Below, in pieces: positions 1 to 12,691 of a stretch of 64,000 nt of DNA. The notes under the pieces were generated by a model. It saw only the letters and a list, made by a program, of their open reading frames with translations, had not been told where the DNA came from and searched no databases. The DNA is from Pestalotiopsis fici W106-1 (taxonomy: Eukaryota > Ascomycota > Sordariomycetes > Amphisphaeriales > Sporocadaceae), in NCBI RefSeq assembly GCF_000516985.1, contig NW_006917103.1, positions 1,231,897-1,295,896 of the forward strand. The letters are read 5' to 3'. The first letter of the stretch is position 1. Every line of letters starts with the position of its first letter. A program made the position numbers and the translations under genes.

Positions 1-2577
1 TCAGGCCTGAGGGAGCGTTATCCAGGAACGGCTTCAGTCGCTCGTCACAATACGACATATACTCGCCGTCTGAACTGATAATCATATGCCAATATATGAA
101 GTCGTTAACTCGATACAGAGGAACGAGAGCAGCCAACGCTGTCTTGAAGAGGGGTTTTCCGGTGCACTTTGAGAGTTGGCGTGTTCCTATGAGTTCTGCC
201 ATTGTTCCCAGGTCCAGCTCAATCCCTCCGCGAGCTTCAGCGTGCCTGGGAGTAGGATAGCCGCTGACTAGGACTGGATTTCGGAAAAGCTTCATCCAAC
301 AGCAATTCCCAAAGTCGGGAGTTTTAGTCCAAGACATGTAAGACATATTGGCGAGTAACCTGCAGTCGTTCCCCGCCATGGATGTGGATGTCTCTGAAGT
401 GTTTTGTTCTAGGGCTGAAATGAAACAAGTTGGAACAACGTTAATGATAGAGTCATCTTCGGGAGTTGCCCAAAACGCTGCTTGAAGCCACGCCAACACT
501 TCTCCAACCTCGGCTATAGCAAAAGCATTGCCAACAGCTAGGATCTCGAGTCTGCGCCCTGTCGCGTCAATCTTGGCACCCAACTGGGTATCGTCATCGA
601 GAGTGCCTGCAAATATTGTAAGAAATCAGCCTTGGTCTTCTGTAGGATCGGATAATATGGGCTTCACTAACATGAGGACAATGTCCCAACCTCTCGGCGC
701 AAAAGATGAGCGAATAGCTCAATTATTCTTTCTCCACACTTTGGCCACAGTGTTCGTACATACTCTAGACAAGTGCCCGCCCAGGCTTGATTGTGTTCAC
801 CTGTTAGTACGAGGACTCGTGAAAATGCCTCGTGAGCCGGCAAGTCGTATTGCTGTTCTGTGAAGAAGCCGCTGAACCAGAGTAATCGAAACACTAGTCT
901 GTGCGTTTTGGGGGGTTCCTTTCGAGATATCTTCTCTTGCCTACCCAAAGCGGTGAGAATTTGGTTCTTAATGCGAGCCTGTGCATTGTTTTTCCCGACT
1001 ATTTCTAGTTGTATCTCCCGCAGCATAGCGCTCTGCAGCCACTCGAATGCCGTGGAATGGACAAGAATGCTACGGTATGCGTGGAGCCTTGGGTACTCTT
1101 CGAAATCATCAGTTGCATCGTACTCTTCATTCCACGATGTCTTGTCCTGGGCATTGTCATGAGGCAAGTCTTGCTGCTTCTGCCAGAGAGACACCTTGTC
1201 TATGGTTGACATTTCGTTGATTTTTGGTAAGTCTGGTACTTCATTGTCGTCTTTTTCTTCTTCTTCAAATGCGAGGACTCTAGACACTGCTTCAGTGATC
1301 TGCCTAGATCAATGTGAGCTATAATGATCAATTTCATGTTCGTAATCCAATGATTCACTTACTCTCTATATTTGTGCACAAAGCACGCAAAGCGCATTTT
1401 AGCCGGACCAGACTCATTATGCCCGAGTCTGATTGCGAAACCTTCCAAAAGGGACGGCAATGCGTTTCTTAGGGTCACCATCAGCTCCTTGGGGAGACTT
1501 CTCGGTAACGCTGCGGCTAGCTCCTCGGCAAGCTCGGATATGAAATATTCCAATTGGTTTCCATGGATATTCGAGGCCTTTGAATGCACTGTACGTTCTT
1601 CTGTGGTGTTCTCAATGGAGTCAACTCGAGCACTAGTTGACGCATCTCGACTCAATTTGAGTCGGTCTAGTTTTGCCTGGACGCTTCCATATCCAGAGTC
1701 TGGTGCAAACTCGGTCGTGTCCAAAGAGTGAGCTGGAGTGGCCACATGATCGTCAGTCGTAACCGTCGCTTTCGAAACGAATGTTCCATACGGCGAGATG
1801 GTCGGAATGGTGAAGGCGGATTTACTGTAGCTTAAGTGGCCCCCTTCCGGTTGTTTTTCGTATGGCGTGAGAAAATTTAATGTAAATTGACTTTCAAACG
1901 CTGGGTTGGGGAAATCAGGATCATATACTATACTCCACGGTCCGTGTAAGCCAGAGTTGTTCAATGAGGCTGGAGTCTGTAAACTTGAGGGGTTGCTAGT
2001 CCATGGTGATTCTGTTTCCGGTGCACACAATCCAGGATCACTTTCTATAGAAGGGACTGGAGCTCTGCCGGGGTCGCCTCCAGCTCCAGCTCTCGAGCTT
2101 TCAGGATCACTCTCTCGTTCGCTTTTCTATGCGTTAATTTATACTCAGTAGCCTCGGCAAGATAGCCTAGCCAAGAAGAGAACCTACTGCCTGGTTATAT
2201 GACGAGCCAAAAGATCTGCCCGGTGAAATGCTTTTTGGCAGCCTGGATACGAACATGGGTATTCAGGTGCTTGGTGGGTTAATTGGTGGCGTCTGTAACA
2301 ATCTCAATAATTAAATTTCCAAGAATTATACAATCAGTGATCGTACCCAAGATGTTCCCGTCTCGTAAATGTCTATTATCTCGATATCAATACGTTGAAT
2401 GCCTTCATTTGCTATTCACCGAGAGTGACATACCTTTGTGCATATTTCACAAACATGTGTAGGGATGCCCTTCTTGGGTTTTGATACCCGACCAGTCACG
2501 GGGGCTTTCTCTTGTTGCTCCTCGCCACATGTTCCCACTGGGCGAGCGGGAGCGATTCCTTCAGTCCCTTGATCCAT
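1..2577 (-). CDS. C2H2 zinc-finger protein, C-terminus off the left edge
   Basis: Six exons on the minus strand were rebuilt: 2577-2434, 2372-2347, 2292-2188, 2097-1363, 1303-672 and 606-1. Phases agree throughout and give about 749 residues before the window edge. Two adjacent C2H2 fingers are visible: finger 1 with C43, C46, H59 and H63, and finger 2 with C70, C75, H88 and H92. Finger 1 is assembled from three exons, including a 26-nt microexon that encodes its TFTRREHL segment. A long polar linker follows. The C-terminal half carries a WMKLFRNPVLVSGYPTPR stretch, which resembles a domain in large uncharacterised fungal proteins; I cannot name its function. The fingers suggest a DNA-binding regulator (inference). 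The first ATG with an open frame into the fingers is at 2577. The reading frame is still open at base 1, so the stop lies outside the window. Confidence 0.8.
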
Positions 2578-3378
2578 TTAGGCCAGAGTGGCGCTTGCGA
2601 TGAGCCAAGGCCAGAGCAGCAAAGTTGGCTTGTTCAATAAGTCTCTCTGTTTGAAATACAAATTTGGTCAGAGGAGAATATGTCCGTCACAGGGACACGG
2701 TTGGATGAAGAATTAAAAGTTTTTGAGCCGCAATGGTCAAAGGTGCGGGGAGTCAGCTTTTGACCTGGGATTCAGTGGCTGTGAGGCGGGCGCAGTACAA
2801 GGGGCTACACGGCCTGGCCAATAAGCAGGATATCTCATGCTGCAGTATCATTTCAGAGCCTTCCGCTCAGCGCATCCCTCGTACTTGTGGCTGAGTAAGG
2901 CGGCATGAGCCTGTCATGATTGGCCTGTCCAAAGCAGTGAGCAGTGGCTCCTATGTACAAATTCGATGTACCTAATTGGGTCACTACTAAGTCGTGGATG
3001 GAAGCTGAAGATGAATTTAGTGGTGAGAAACACCTCAATTTCTATTACATTTTGTCTGCGCGGGGAAAGTTGTCAAGACCCCTGTCAACCCAGACCATGT
3101 AGTGGTTTTTCCACAGCTTCTCGCCCAAAAAAAAAAAAAAAAAAAAACCAGAACGTTGATATTTTTGTTCAATATAATTCTACGTCTTGTTGCTGTCAAC
3201 TCTGATCCTGAAACCAGTTACTGAGGAAAAGAATAACGGATGGTAGCTTCTCACATGGGATGCATATGTTATGGTTTGGTTTGAATTATGAATTAAGTTG
3301 CCATTGTCAAAGTTCGAGCTATGTACTAATACAAGAGTTTGAAGCATACAAAAGGTACCTTTAGTCACTATGCTCCCC
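2578..3378. other. Intergenic, promoter side of the C2H2 gene
   Basis: No convincing gene. It contains a pure run of 21 A at 3127-3147. The left part is the upstream region of the minus-strand zinc-finger gene and the right end is the 3' side of the peroxidase gene. Confidence 0.6.
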
Positions 3379-4934
3379 CTAGCTAAAGGCTCCCTTCGAG
3401 CCAGGGTATTGGTTGAACAAGGAAGAGTCATACTTTTGCAACTGCGGGCATCCCAGAGCCGAGATGACAGCATTGAGCGGGCCAGCCAGCGTCTGCACGG
3501 CCTTGGCCACATTGCCGACGAGACCACGGAGAATGTCGGGCGACGCCATGCTGACGGTCTGGAAGGCGAGGCACATGGCATTGTTGCCCTCGAGGAGGGT
3601 CTCGGCGTTGAAGACGCCGCTGGTGAGGCTCGTGACGTTGACGCCGGTAAAGGTGTTGGGCTTGCCCGTGTTGCCGCCGAGCACGAGCAGGTTGGGCAGG
3701 TGTCGCAGAGCATCCATGGCGTCGAGGGTGAAGGCGGCGAGGCCAAACTCGTCGCCAATGGCGCGGCGGTACCACTAAGGACATGACATGGTTAGCTGTT
3801 GCATGCTTAATCGCTTGCAGCTTGCAATTTGAAAACGGGCCCAGTCTATGCTTACGTTGTCAGGGACGCGCTCGTGTCCGGGGATCCATTGGAAGGAGCC
3901 AGGCTCGCCGACGACAGACTCAAATGACTTGAGGGTTTCACTATCGAGGAAGCCCTCGGGATATTCGGCAGAATGGTTGGCAAAGAAGCGGTACGTGAAG
4001 ACGTAAGTCGCGGTCTGGACAGCCAGACCAGTAAAGGGGCCATTGAAGAAATAGGGGTTGGTGTTGACAGAGTTTTGGAAGCGAAGACCTCGGAATGGGT
4101 GCATCACTGTGAGATCATATCCATTAGGGCCCTGTGGCATGTTGTATAGGGTCTCGAACTGGCTCATGTTCAAGGAGACGGGGTCACCACTAAGTCACGC
4201 TGTTAGCAAGCTACACTCATTGACATACGACTCTATAACCACATTGAACTTACGTGATGTAAAGATCAGCTCGAGTGGGTGATACATCAGACTCGAATCT
4301 ATTGTGAGAGTTGCTAAGGCCTTGAGGCTGACCAAGAAGGCCACCAACACCAAGCAATGCACTGCTTGGGGGCTTGCCACCAATCGAGACTGTTGCGAGG
4401 TCTCCCGCCATGACGGCAGAGTATACTGTCAGGAAAGTCGCCAGGTCGACACCCATGCCAAACACTTCGCCCCATTAGTCAAGAATACAGGGACCATGAT
4501 GGAGATGGCTACCAACATTCGACGGACCCATTTATGATGTCCAACACGGTTCCGACACCATTACGTGCCATGTAGCCATGGTTTGCAAGTGTGTTTAGAC
4601 CAGGGCACGACCCTCGGATGTCCCCGGGGCCTGGTGCGATCTGTAAGCTTAATATCAGCCTTTGTCGTTTGCTAAGCATCAGAAAGAGAAGTATAGTGCT
4701 TACCCACGCGTGATCGCCGGTGGTGTCTATCCGCTGTGCATCTGCATCGAAGCCCGGCTTGATGGCATCGATACCCGCAACACGCTTCGCTTTGACATCC
4801 GCGGAGATTTTAGCGGCCAGGTCGTTGATCCTGGCCAAATCTTCGTTGGACAGGTCCGAGTTGATAACACTCGTGGGAAAAGCAGTCGCACATAGTGCTG
4901 AAAGGGCAATGCCCGAGAACAATGAAAGTCTCAT
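3379..4934 (-). CDS. Secreted heme-thiolate peroxidase (chloroperoxidase/peroxygenase family)
   Basis: Five exons, 4934-4704, 4640-4517, 4464-4254, 4189-3856 and 3774-3379, encode 431 residues. The N-terminus has a signal peptide (MRLSLFSGIALSALCATA). The heme-ligand cysteine sits in GSCPGLNTLANHGY (C89), followed by FGMGVDLA and the HNRFESD motif near residue 172, which holds the acid residue of the family (Peroxidase_2, PF01328). Family members are extracellular heme peroxidases or peroxygenases that use hydrogen peroxide to oxidise or halogenate organic substrates. The usual PCP motif reads SCP here, keeping the cysteine. Intron 2 needs a weaker GTTGGT donor; that choice restores the spacing normally seen between the NG and FGMG motifs. 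The start is the ATG directly before the signal peptide; an in-frame upstream ATG would bury it. The substrate cannot be told from sequence. Confidence 0.9.
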
Positions 4935-6044
4935 CGTGAGGGAGGATGAAGAAACACGACGTCTCAAAAAAAAAATTGCTGGATGAAAGGGGGGAGAAAG
5001 GAGCGAATCAGCAATGATGCATAACACGGCAAGTTTGCAGTGAGCGATGGGAAGAAAAGTCCTGCCAAGATCATCTCGGATGGGAGGTCTTCCGTTTAAA
5101 TGTCCAACCGGTGATGTTAGTCCTCACAGCTATAGAATAGCTCAGGGACGTCCTGATTTGGACAGAGCGATCGACAGGTGTCAGGAGCATTTGCCACGAG
5201 TCTGAGCCAATGGGCAATTTCGAGTTACAATCAATCACCATACAGCAATTATCCAACCAATCAATGTGTCTTTTCATGACACTATGTTCTGCTGATCTTC
5301 AGGTCTGGCGATATTATAGTGTCGTATATCGTTCCTTGACTAGCCCTAGCCGCCTCCATGTGGAAAGATCCGGTGAAGGAGTTTAAATTGGCGTGGTGTT
5401 TAAAAGTTCCAGGAGACTCAACTACACTGTAATGGGCACACTAAAAGTCTGGAGGATTCAAAGGGACAATCGAACAGTCTTGGCAAACTAGCAGTGGACA
5501 TAAAAACTTTCAAGACGGTTCATGAAATCTGTGGCGATAACTCGAGATGCTGAGTATGGCCAGTAGGTGAAAATTCCCGTCTCCTACTTGCGTCCGTTGT
5601 CACTGAAGTGGAAGGAAAAGTTTCCACTCCGTCATTTTTATAACTACCTCAAGCCTACAGATGACCAAGTCTTGGTCTTCAGGGAGTTCTTTTGCTCCAA
5701 CCCACTCGGGTGGATGGCGTCAGGCAAGGAGAACCCTCTGGTATCGGCAAACGTGGCTCTATTAGTCGCTCAGCGGGCATTCTGCCCTGAGCTAATTTGG
5801 CCTTTTGAACCCTTGGGAATTAGACTTCCCAATCAAGATCGCTACTCTTGATTCTTGTAAAGAAATGAATCCGTTTTCGGTTTTGTTAGAGATCATGCTT
5901 GCTTGATGCAAATTTGAAATGTTAGCAGCCGCAATTCTTGAGCAGATTCAATTCACTATCTTCACTTTGTTTCGAGGCATTTCAATGATTGTTTTATTTT
6001 TCATTAGACTACTTCATTGTATGATATTTAGTATACTCATTATC
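4935..6044. other. Intergenic, peroxidase promoter
   Basis: A 94-codon plus-strand open frame at 5567-5851 has no recognisable features and is not called. Otherwise nothing stands out. The left part is the upstream region of the peroxidase gene. Confidence 0.5.
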
Positions 6045-7382
6045 TTATGCAAAGGCTTTATCTTCCGGAAATTCTCGAGTCGTATATGCCTGACCTGGCA
6101 GCGAGCCATCGTGCAAGATACTCCGACTACTCTCGTCGTCTGTGCCTTCTTGCGACATCCGCCGTTGTGTATCCATTTTTGGCATGTCGGGTTTGATAGA
6201 GATCCTGGATAGCGGTACGCTGCCCCGCCTGGCCTCACTGTTGCCGGCTGATTGTGCTGTACGCCTGCTCTTCCCTGATGAGCCATATCCGCCCACATAG
6301 CTACCAAAGGAGCTGATCTTTTCTTTGAGAAACTTTCGAAGGATCGGGATCGATGCGGCGATAATTGTGACTGCTGACTCTGTCGCTGACCATATAACGG
6401 ATTGTACCGCATTGTCTATACTGTTGTTAGCGGCCTGAGTGCGTTCATATTGGTGGTCATATATGCAACTTACAGGAAATATCTTGGGTCGTCAGTTGGA
6501 TGATGTAGATGCTCCTGGCAATGGCTGTCGCACCAGCGCTAAATCCAAAGTCAGTCTTGCTTCTTTCTTGGAAAATGAGATGCATAAATAGTAGAGAGAC
6601 TGACAGGAATCCGAGACTCATCGCACAGCATACACCGAGTTTCTCAACGGTGCGCATCTGAACACCCCATAGAATTTTCCACGGAAGAAGTGCCAGTGAA
6701 AAATCCATGAATGCCGCCCAAGCTGCTTGAAGTTTTAGTGGTATTTATTCGATTTTTGTCGCGCTCGTGCTTACCAGCTTGGAAGATACCATATTTCAAG
6801 GATATTGTTTTATCAATACATGTGCCGGGGTAAAAGTCGACAAAGGTTTTGGCGAGCGGCCTGCACTGCACCCAAGGCAGGACAGTGACGGGAATAGCAA
6901 ACAGTATGAGAGTCGTGATGGAGAACCAGATGAATCCCCTATAGAATCCAGAAGTCAAAGGAATGAGAGTAACAGCAAAGGAAATTTTGCTCGCATTGAT
7001 AGCCACAATCGATGCGGTGAGGGCGGACGCGCCAAGGTATGTGATCGAATTCAAGTTTTTGTAGTCCACTGCCATCGGCCGGAGATAAGTCGACTGTTGA
7101 AGAGATTGAATCAAAAGCAGAGCACTTACTATCCAATATGTGCCTTCCGAATCCCAAATTGATTGAAAGTTGCATCAATATAACCTGCACCAGCAGGCAT
7201 ACCCACGACATGATGAGCAGAGCATCATCCCACCAAAATCTGCGATGCTTCAGTCGAACATACATCCGCAGTCCCAGGAACACACCACAAAACAACCACA
7301 GGCACCATAGAACTGCAGACATCAGCGGGCCATGATTCTCGGCCGGGTTGCTGACCCAGTTCTTGATTGCCGACGACGACAT
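6045..7382 (-). CDS. Seven-helix fungal rhodopsin-domain membrane protein
   Basis: Five exons, 7382-7130, 7068-6775, 6722-6605, 6538-6474 and 6415-6045, encode 366 residues. Visible features fit the fungal rhodopsin-domain family (PF20684, which includes many Pth11-related proteins): a first helix near residues 17-35, the RRFWWDDALLI motif, KNLNSITYLGASALTAS, RGFIWFSI, the PWVQCRPLAKTF stretch, AWAAFMDFSLALLPWKILW, and SVIWSATESAVTIIAASIP before a polar tail of roughly 90 residues. Members sit in the plasma membrane; a few act as receptors and most have unknown ligands. The correct acceptor of intron 1 is downstream of the first AG, which gives the expected LDMDYKNL junction. No pigment-binding lysine of microbial opsins is apparent, so light sensing is not implied. 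An in-frame ATG 11 codons upstream (7415) is a possible alternative start. Confidence 0.85.
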
Positions 7383-8712
7383 GGTTGGCGATGTCCCCAA
7401 CTCCCAGTGTCCCAAGAATAGAATGAAATGCTGAGAAAGAGCAATGATAGCACATGGGCCAGGCGTGTTATTATTTTGAGTTCAACCCCAAATTGGCTCT
7501 CCTCTTCATGCTCATCGTAGCTCAAGGAAATCATTCTCCCAAGGCTGGGCAGACGGGCCCAGTGCCAAAATCTGGATTGGTTAGTGTCCGTACAAGGCCA
7601 GGCTAAGAAGATGGTTGATCCATCATTGCCGCGGAGTATATCCTAGGCTCCTACTAAACTTCAAGAACGGCTTAAGCCGTAGTATGATCTGCCCCTCTAA
7701 TCCGTAGCCCGTCAGAATGGCTTGCCCGGACCGACATCTAGACAGTAGACGGAGGCTTTTAAAACCCCTGCTAATGACCGGGATTTCAGAAACCCGGTAT
7801 ACACTCGCCCTACGAACTACACTATTATAAAGGGTTTCAGTTGACTGCAAGGATAGATGGCCCGACCTTATTAGGTTGGGGTTGTTTTAGCGGCACTTTT
7901 GTGTCATGCTATACTACTGCGGTAGCGGGCAGTAATTTATCGGGAGCAATGGCCGATGAATGAAATCACACAATGGCCGAACTTTAGTTTGAGAGTCATT
8001 ATTCCCGCGGGATCGCCTGGACGAGTAGACAGTCAAGTCATGTTGGCAAGGTTTGCCACGGGCGGCTGTTGTATTCTGCCTTGGATACATGGTTACATAT
8101 ATGATCTGACGTCGAGTCCCTATTGAGTCGTGTGAGCCATTCCATCGTGCGGTCTATAAGGGATAGTCTGTGCATTGATGGCTATAGAAATTCTTGCATT
8201 TGAAATGGAGACAGGGTTTGCCAAGCTCTGCGCAGTCTAAAATCCTCAGCAATACAGGAGCTTTGTGGCTTTTCTTCCCCTTGTATTATAGTACAATAGT
8301 CAAGACCCCATGTGTCAAATCGCCTGGAGAACGTCGGCAAAGTTCCGTCTTGGATTCCGCATCGGATCGAGTCGTCCGTAAACTAGACACGGATCGCTAC
8401 TGTTGATCTTTATAACCGAGACAACCGGATCTATCAGGTGTCGGAGATATGTCACTGACTTGGTCTAGTAGATCTCGGTACTTGATATAGTGTTCATGAC
8501 AGCGGCGATCAGAAGATACAATAGCATTTCACCTGGCAAGGGACTTGTGGGCATAAGTATGCTCTAGTGATCTTGAAGACTGCTCAATTGGATATGAAAC
8601 GTTATCGCATGCTATTCCCGCTCTGATCGCCGCTGAAAGTTCATATAGTAATACACTCTTCCCTCCCCCCGATAGTCGTCGCATTCCACGTGGTCCATCC
8701 GAGCTTCTTCCA
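7383..8712. other. Intergenic, no gene seen
   Basis: Both strands contain only short frames without conserved features. I see no repeat, tRNA or transposon signature. Confidence 0.55.
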
Positions 8713-10011
8713 TCATGCTTCCTCGAGAATGCCAGTTACCCTAACCACGGGATAGGCCGCATCGCCGTACTCATCCCAATAAAGAGGCATGGTCGGCAAC
8801 TGCTTCGAATTGACCCAGCTCCGACGCACCGGCAACACATCACCAACGTACATTTCCTCTACCAACTGCCAAATCCTCCTGCGGTTCCTCAGTCCATTTG
8901 GCACGTTCATGTTTGAGTAGCAAAATAGCTCCAAGTCAGCTTCGAGGGTCTCGTGATGCCTCCAATTCGTCCACACCCCTTTGCTCAGTTTGCGCACCAA
9001 CAGTTCCCAGTTGATCTCTGTGCTCCGGGCAGCCAATGATGAACAGAAATTTTCGATGGCCGGGACATCAAGGTCCCATAGGAATGGCAGATACCTACCG
9101 TCCAGGAGTATGTGTTGCCACGTCTCTTGAGGTAAAAGTCCAGTACATCGGGGCGATAGCCCCTCAAAGGAGCCCATGAACCATACGATTCGATCTTGTA
9201 GCTCCTGTGGCAATGCCAAGAATGATTCGCTGAAAGCTTTGGCCCCTGGGTTGACTGAACTCGGTTGTAGTGTTCCGGTATTTGCTATGATTTGAGAAGT
9301 CAGAGATGGGATATTCAATGGATCTGCAACAACCTAAAAAAAAGAATTACGTGTCAGTGAACAGGTTCATGAACTGAAGTTGAAGGTGAAAAGAAGAACC
9401 GGTGGAGTAACCACACATACCCAGTGAGCATCATCGCCATCCCATACTGAAAAGTCGTCTGCGAATCCAAGGGGCATGTAATACCCATTTTCCATCACAA
9501 TGTATTGTGGACCGGCCCATTCGACTGTGCCCATGTACTCATTGTCTCGAGCATCGTACCGCGTGCGCAAAACCCTCCAAAGTGTTCGCAGAGATCGCAC
9601 GCGAACATTGTTCTGCGACTTGCGCATCACTCCAAGGGCCACTTCCACACACGCCTCATGCACTGCGATGCTGTATGGGATTGGGTAGGCTTGCCCGAAT
9701 TCATCAAAGCCTGCTAGCCAGTTGGGCGGATACTCCTCACCGCTCCCCGTCACGGTGCAAGTGTTGGACCAAGTAGCAGTGGCGGCATCTTGTCGTATGT
9801 CCTGGTCGATGTCAAAGTGCGCTTGTTCAATGTTCTTGCGCTTGCCGGCCCGGTAGTGCTCCTCTAGCTTCTCAAACTCCTTGACGGGGTCGCTGAGTAG
9901 CACGACCTTGGTCTGCCATTTGACCTCGTCGCTCCACTGTGTGCCATCGACTTGAGTCGGCGGCCGAAGAGGGCCTCCGCATATAGAGCAGAACAGCATC
10001 CTGTCTACCAT
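8713..10011 (-). CDS. Conserved fungal protein, F-box-like, function unknown
   Basis: Two exons, 10011-9421 and 9333-8713, encode 403 residues. The intron has a GTATGT donor and a T-rich acceptor, and reading through it would stop within about 17 codons. The N-terminus (MVDRMLFCSICGGPL) has a CxxC pair of the kind seen at the start of many fungal F-box proteins. The middle holds a leucine/proline segment (ALPQELQDRIVWFMGS) that looks like a degenerate F-box helix. Tryptophan and aromatic residues are frequent in the second half, as in this lineage-expanded group. If the F-box reading is right it would be a substrate adaptor for an SCF ubiquitin ligase; that is an inference. There is no signal peptide or membrane segment. 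It stands alone, with no operon-like neighbour. Confidence 0.7.
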
Positions 10012-12691
10012 AACGCAATGTGGTTCAGCATTAGAATGCTTTGAAGATTTATCAAATCAAGTTTGTATAAGAGTCCTGTAGTTTGGCCGGATGTTTAGAG
10101 ATGCATGTTTTGAGAAATGCATAGTGCTATCATAAATTTGGGTTGTCTCTCAGTTGATCAAACAGTGTCCGAAAAAGTACCTACCCGATCTCACCAGAGG
10201 CAGGGGGTTTGGGGATTAGCGCAGATCTTTCAGTTTTAGAGCATAGTTCTACCAGGCAAACACAGTACCTACACTATCTCTGCCCTATGGGGATTGGGCA
10301 AAACAGGAAAAAGCCATTGCAATCATACCTTCATACAATGTACCTTGCCCTCCCGGATCAAGAAGCTGTTAGGGCTTGGTCGCAGCCAGGCTTCCAGCCA
10401 GCCAAGCCTAGGTGAGAACCCAGTCTAGCGGGTTTTCTTAAACCTGGTCAGCACCATGTGGTCGTGGAGGGGTTGAGAAAACGTGGTGTCTAAACGTGGG
10501 TGCGCGCAGCAGCCAGACCCAGGCTTGGTATGTATGCGGGCGTATTCTGTGCGGGGGGGACGTCCGGTATTTCGAGGAGTCAAGGCTCATAGTTGGGGGT
10601 TAGGCAAGACATGTTAGACGTGTTGTGCATGGGTCTTTACACATTCTTACCTCTTTTATGTACCCGAAAGAGATGACTGCTTATGGAATAGATGCTGAGA
10701 TGTTAAAAAGCGGACTGGCTTCCTTCCTGGTCTGATTGAGGATTGTGTGACCTTCAGCCTCCAAAAAAAAACTCGTATCATGATACAGTTTGCCATTCCG
10801 CGGTGGCTAAACTCCCGCCCAGACTCCGGAACTTTTCAAGGTTCATTTCCAGTAGCAAGCGGTGAATGATTTTGAGGCTGTCATCTTTATAATTAGAAAC
10901 TATAAATCTATGTCAAGGTCAGACAGCAACCATCACAGAGATAACTAATGTGCTCTTCCAGATGACTATTTGAATATTAGGTCAGTACTATATGATGCCC
11001 TGAAGCCATCGTGATGACATGAAACAAACCTTGCAAATGGAACGCGGATGGATTGCCGTGCATGCAATATTGCCAGCATGAGTATCTCCCCGGTTTCCGA
11101 TAGAAGCCTAGATCATCATCAACAGCGATCCTACCCAGTCTCCATAACGACCCAGCGTCCCGAGGCGCGGAGGAATGTTGTGTTCTCAAGGCGGATGCGA
11201 TCTTGGCGGCCGTCGGCCTACGGACCCGAGAAATACCTCGCAAACCGAGAAACCCCGTCCCATAGGTAGCTGGAAATGGAGGAACATTTGCCCATGTAGT
11301 ATGACGCGAATGGTACTGATGAGAGGGAGTCTATACATCACCCAAACTGCCACTGCTTACATATTGACAAGGAACCTTGTATGAAGACTACCCAGGTTAG
11401 TGGGTGGCTTGTTTAAAACGCCAATCGCAGCGTTTGGGGGCCAAAGGGTAGAAGGGGTGAAAACTTTGGGTTAGCGGGTAGCAGTCATGCCCATATACAT
11501 ACCTCCCAAGCAGTCATCATCATCATTGGTATCGCAAAGCATTGCACGTCTTGTTTTGTAACAACCCAGTAAAAGGTTCCATCACGTGCACTCATCCATC
11601 TACAATGCGCCCACGGATCTTTGTTGTCTGCAATCATTCCCTTTCGAGCTTGTCAGGCAGCTCGTGACCTAACTGACATTGTGTATATGTCGATACCTTG
11701 ATGCATTCTTACGATATGTACGTTATACAGTTGAGGTGGTACAAAGTTAATTCGCACATAGTAAGCATTGCATTGCATCTACAAAAGCCTTTCAGGCGGT
11801 AAGTTCGACAAAATGTCTATAGAGATGAATGCGCGAAGGCGTAAAAGGCCATGCATATCAGATCATTCATCCCGAGGTCACTGCATTTGTCCGGCCTATC
11901 CATATTCCGTGCCATAGATGCGAGGGCGCCTGCAGATTTGATAGCGGTTCATCTGCAACCCGAGTCTCCTGTCGCTTACCTACTAGGCTCGCTAAGTAGG
12001 TATAAGGATGGCATGGATCTTTGCGCCACTGAGCAGAATCTGCAGTGGTTGGGAATCCGAACTGGCCAATCAGGCCCGAATCGAGATTTCATAGCGAGTA
12101 GTATGTTGATCAACCTTGTTGGCCCCCATACTCTAGCACCGATATACTTCTAAGCTCAGGCGTCTTAGCTGCAATGTATCTGCTCAAAAAGTACCTACAC
12201 AAGTCTAACCCCTGGTTAGGAAGAAAAGAAAGCCAAGATTAGCACAGCTCAGATGATTGAAAGTCGTTGGGTTTGTAGCTCCAAACCATCAAGGCACCTA
12301 ATAATGCCGGATCTCTCGACTGCTTATAAGTCCTGACATTTGGTATGACAATACACATAGTAGAAGAGGTGCGGGCCTGCAATCGAGAGAGTATAGTGGG
12401 CCGCCAGCTTATAATGAACCCCACGTTGAGGGGAAGAGAAACTATGGAAGTCATTACCCCGGCCCATAGGCATAGATACGTAGGTTGATTGATGTCGTCA
12501 TGCCAATCACATCATCGCCCGGCAGCGTCGCATCTTTGGATATGCTTTGAGGGTCATTGACCATCTTGCCATGATCTTTGGAAGGAATTGTGAGATTTTT
12601 TTTAGATCATATCCCACACTAATCACACCAGAAACTTATGAAAAAAGCATTTAATTCATACGTAAAAGAAAAAGGGAACAGCGCCGCAATC
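10012..12691. other. Gene-poor 2.7-kb stretch
   Basis: No open frame with recognisable features on either strand, and no rRNA or tRNA signature. Frames at 11048-11269 and 11851-12153 lack protein-like character. The last few hundred bases are the promoter of the dehydrogenase at 12692. Confidence 0.5.
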
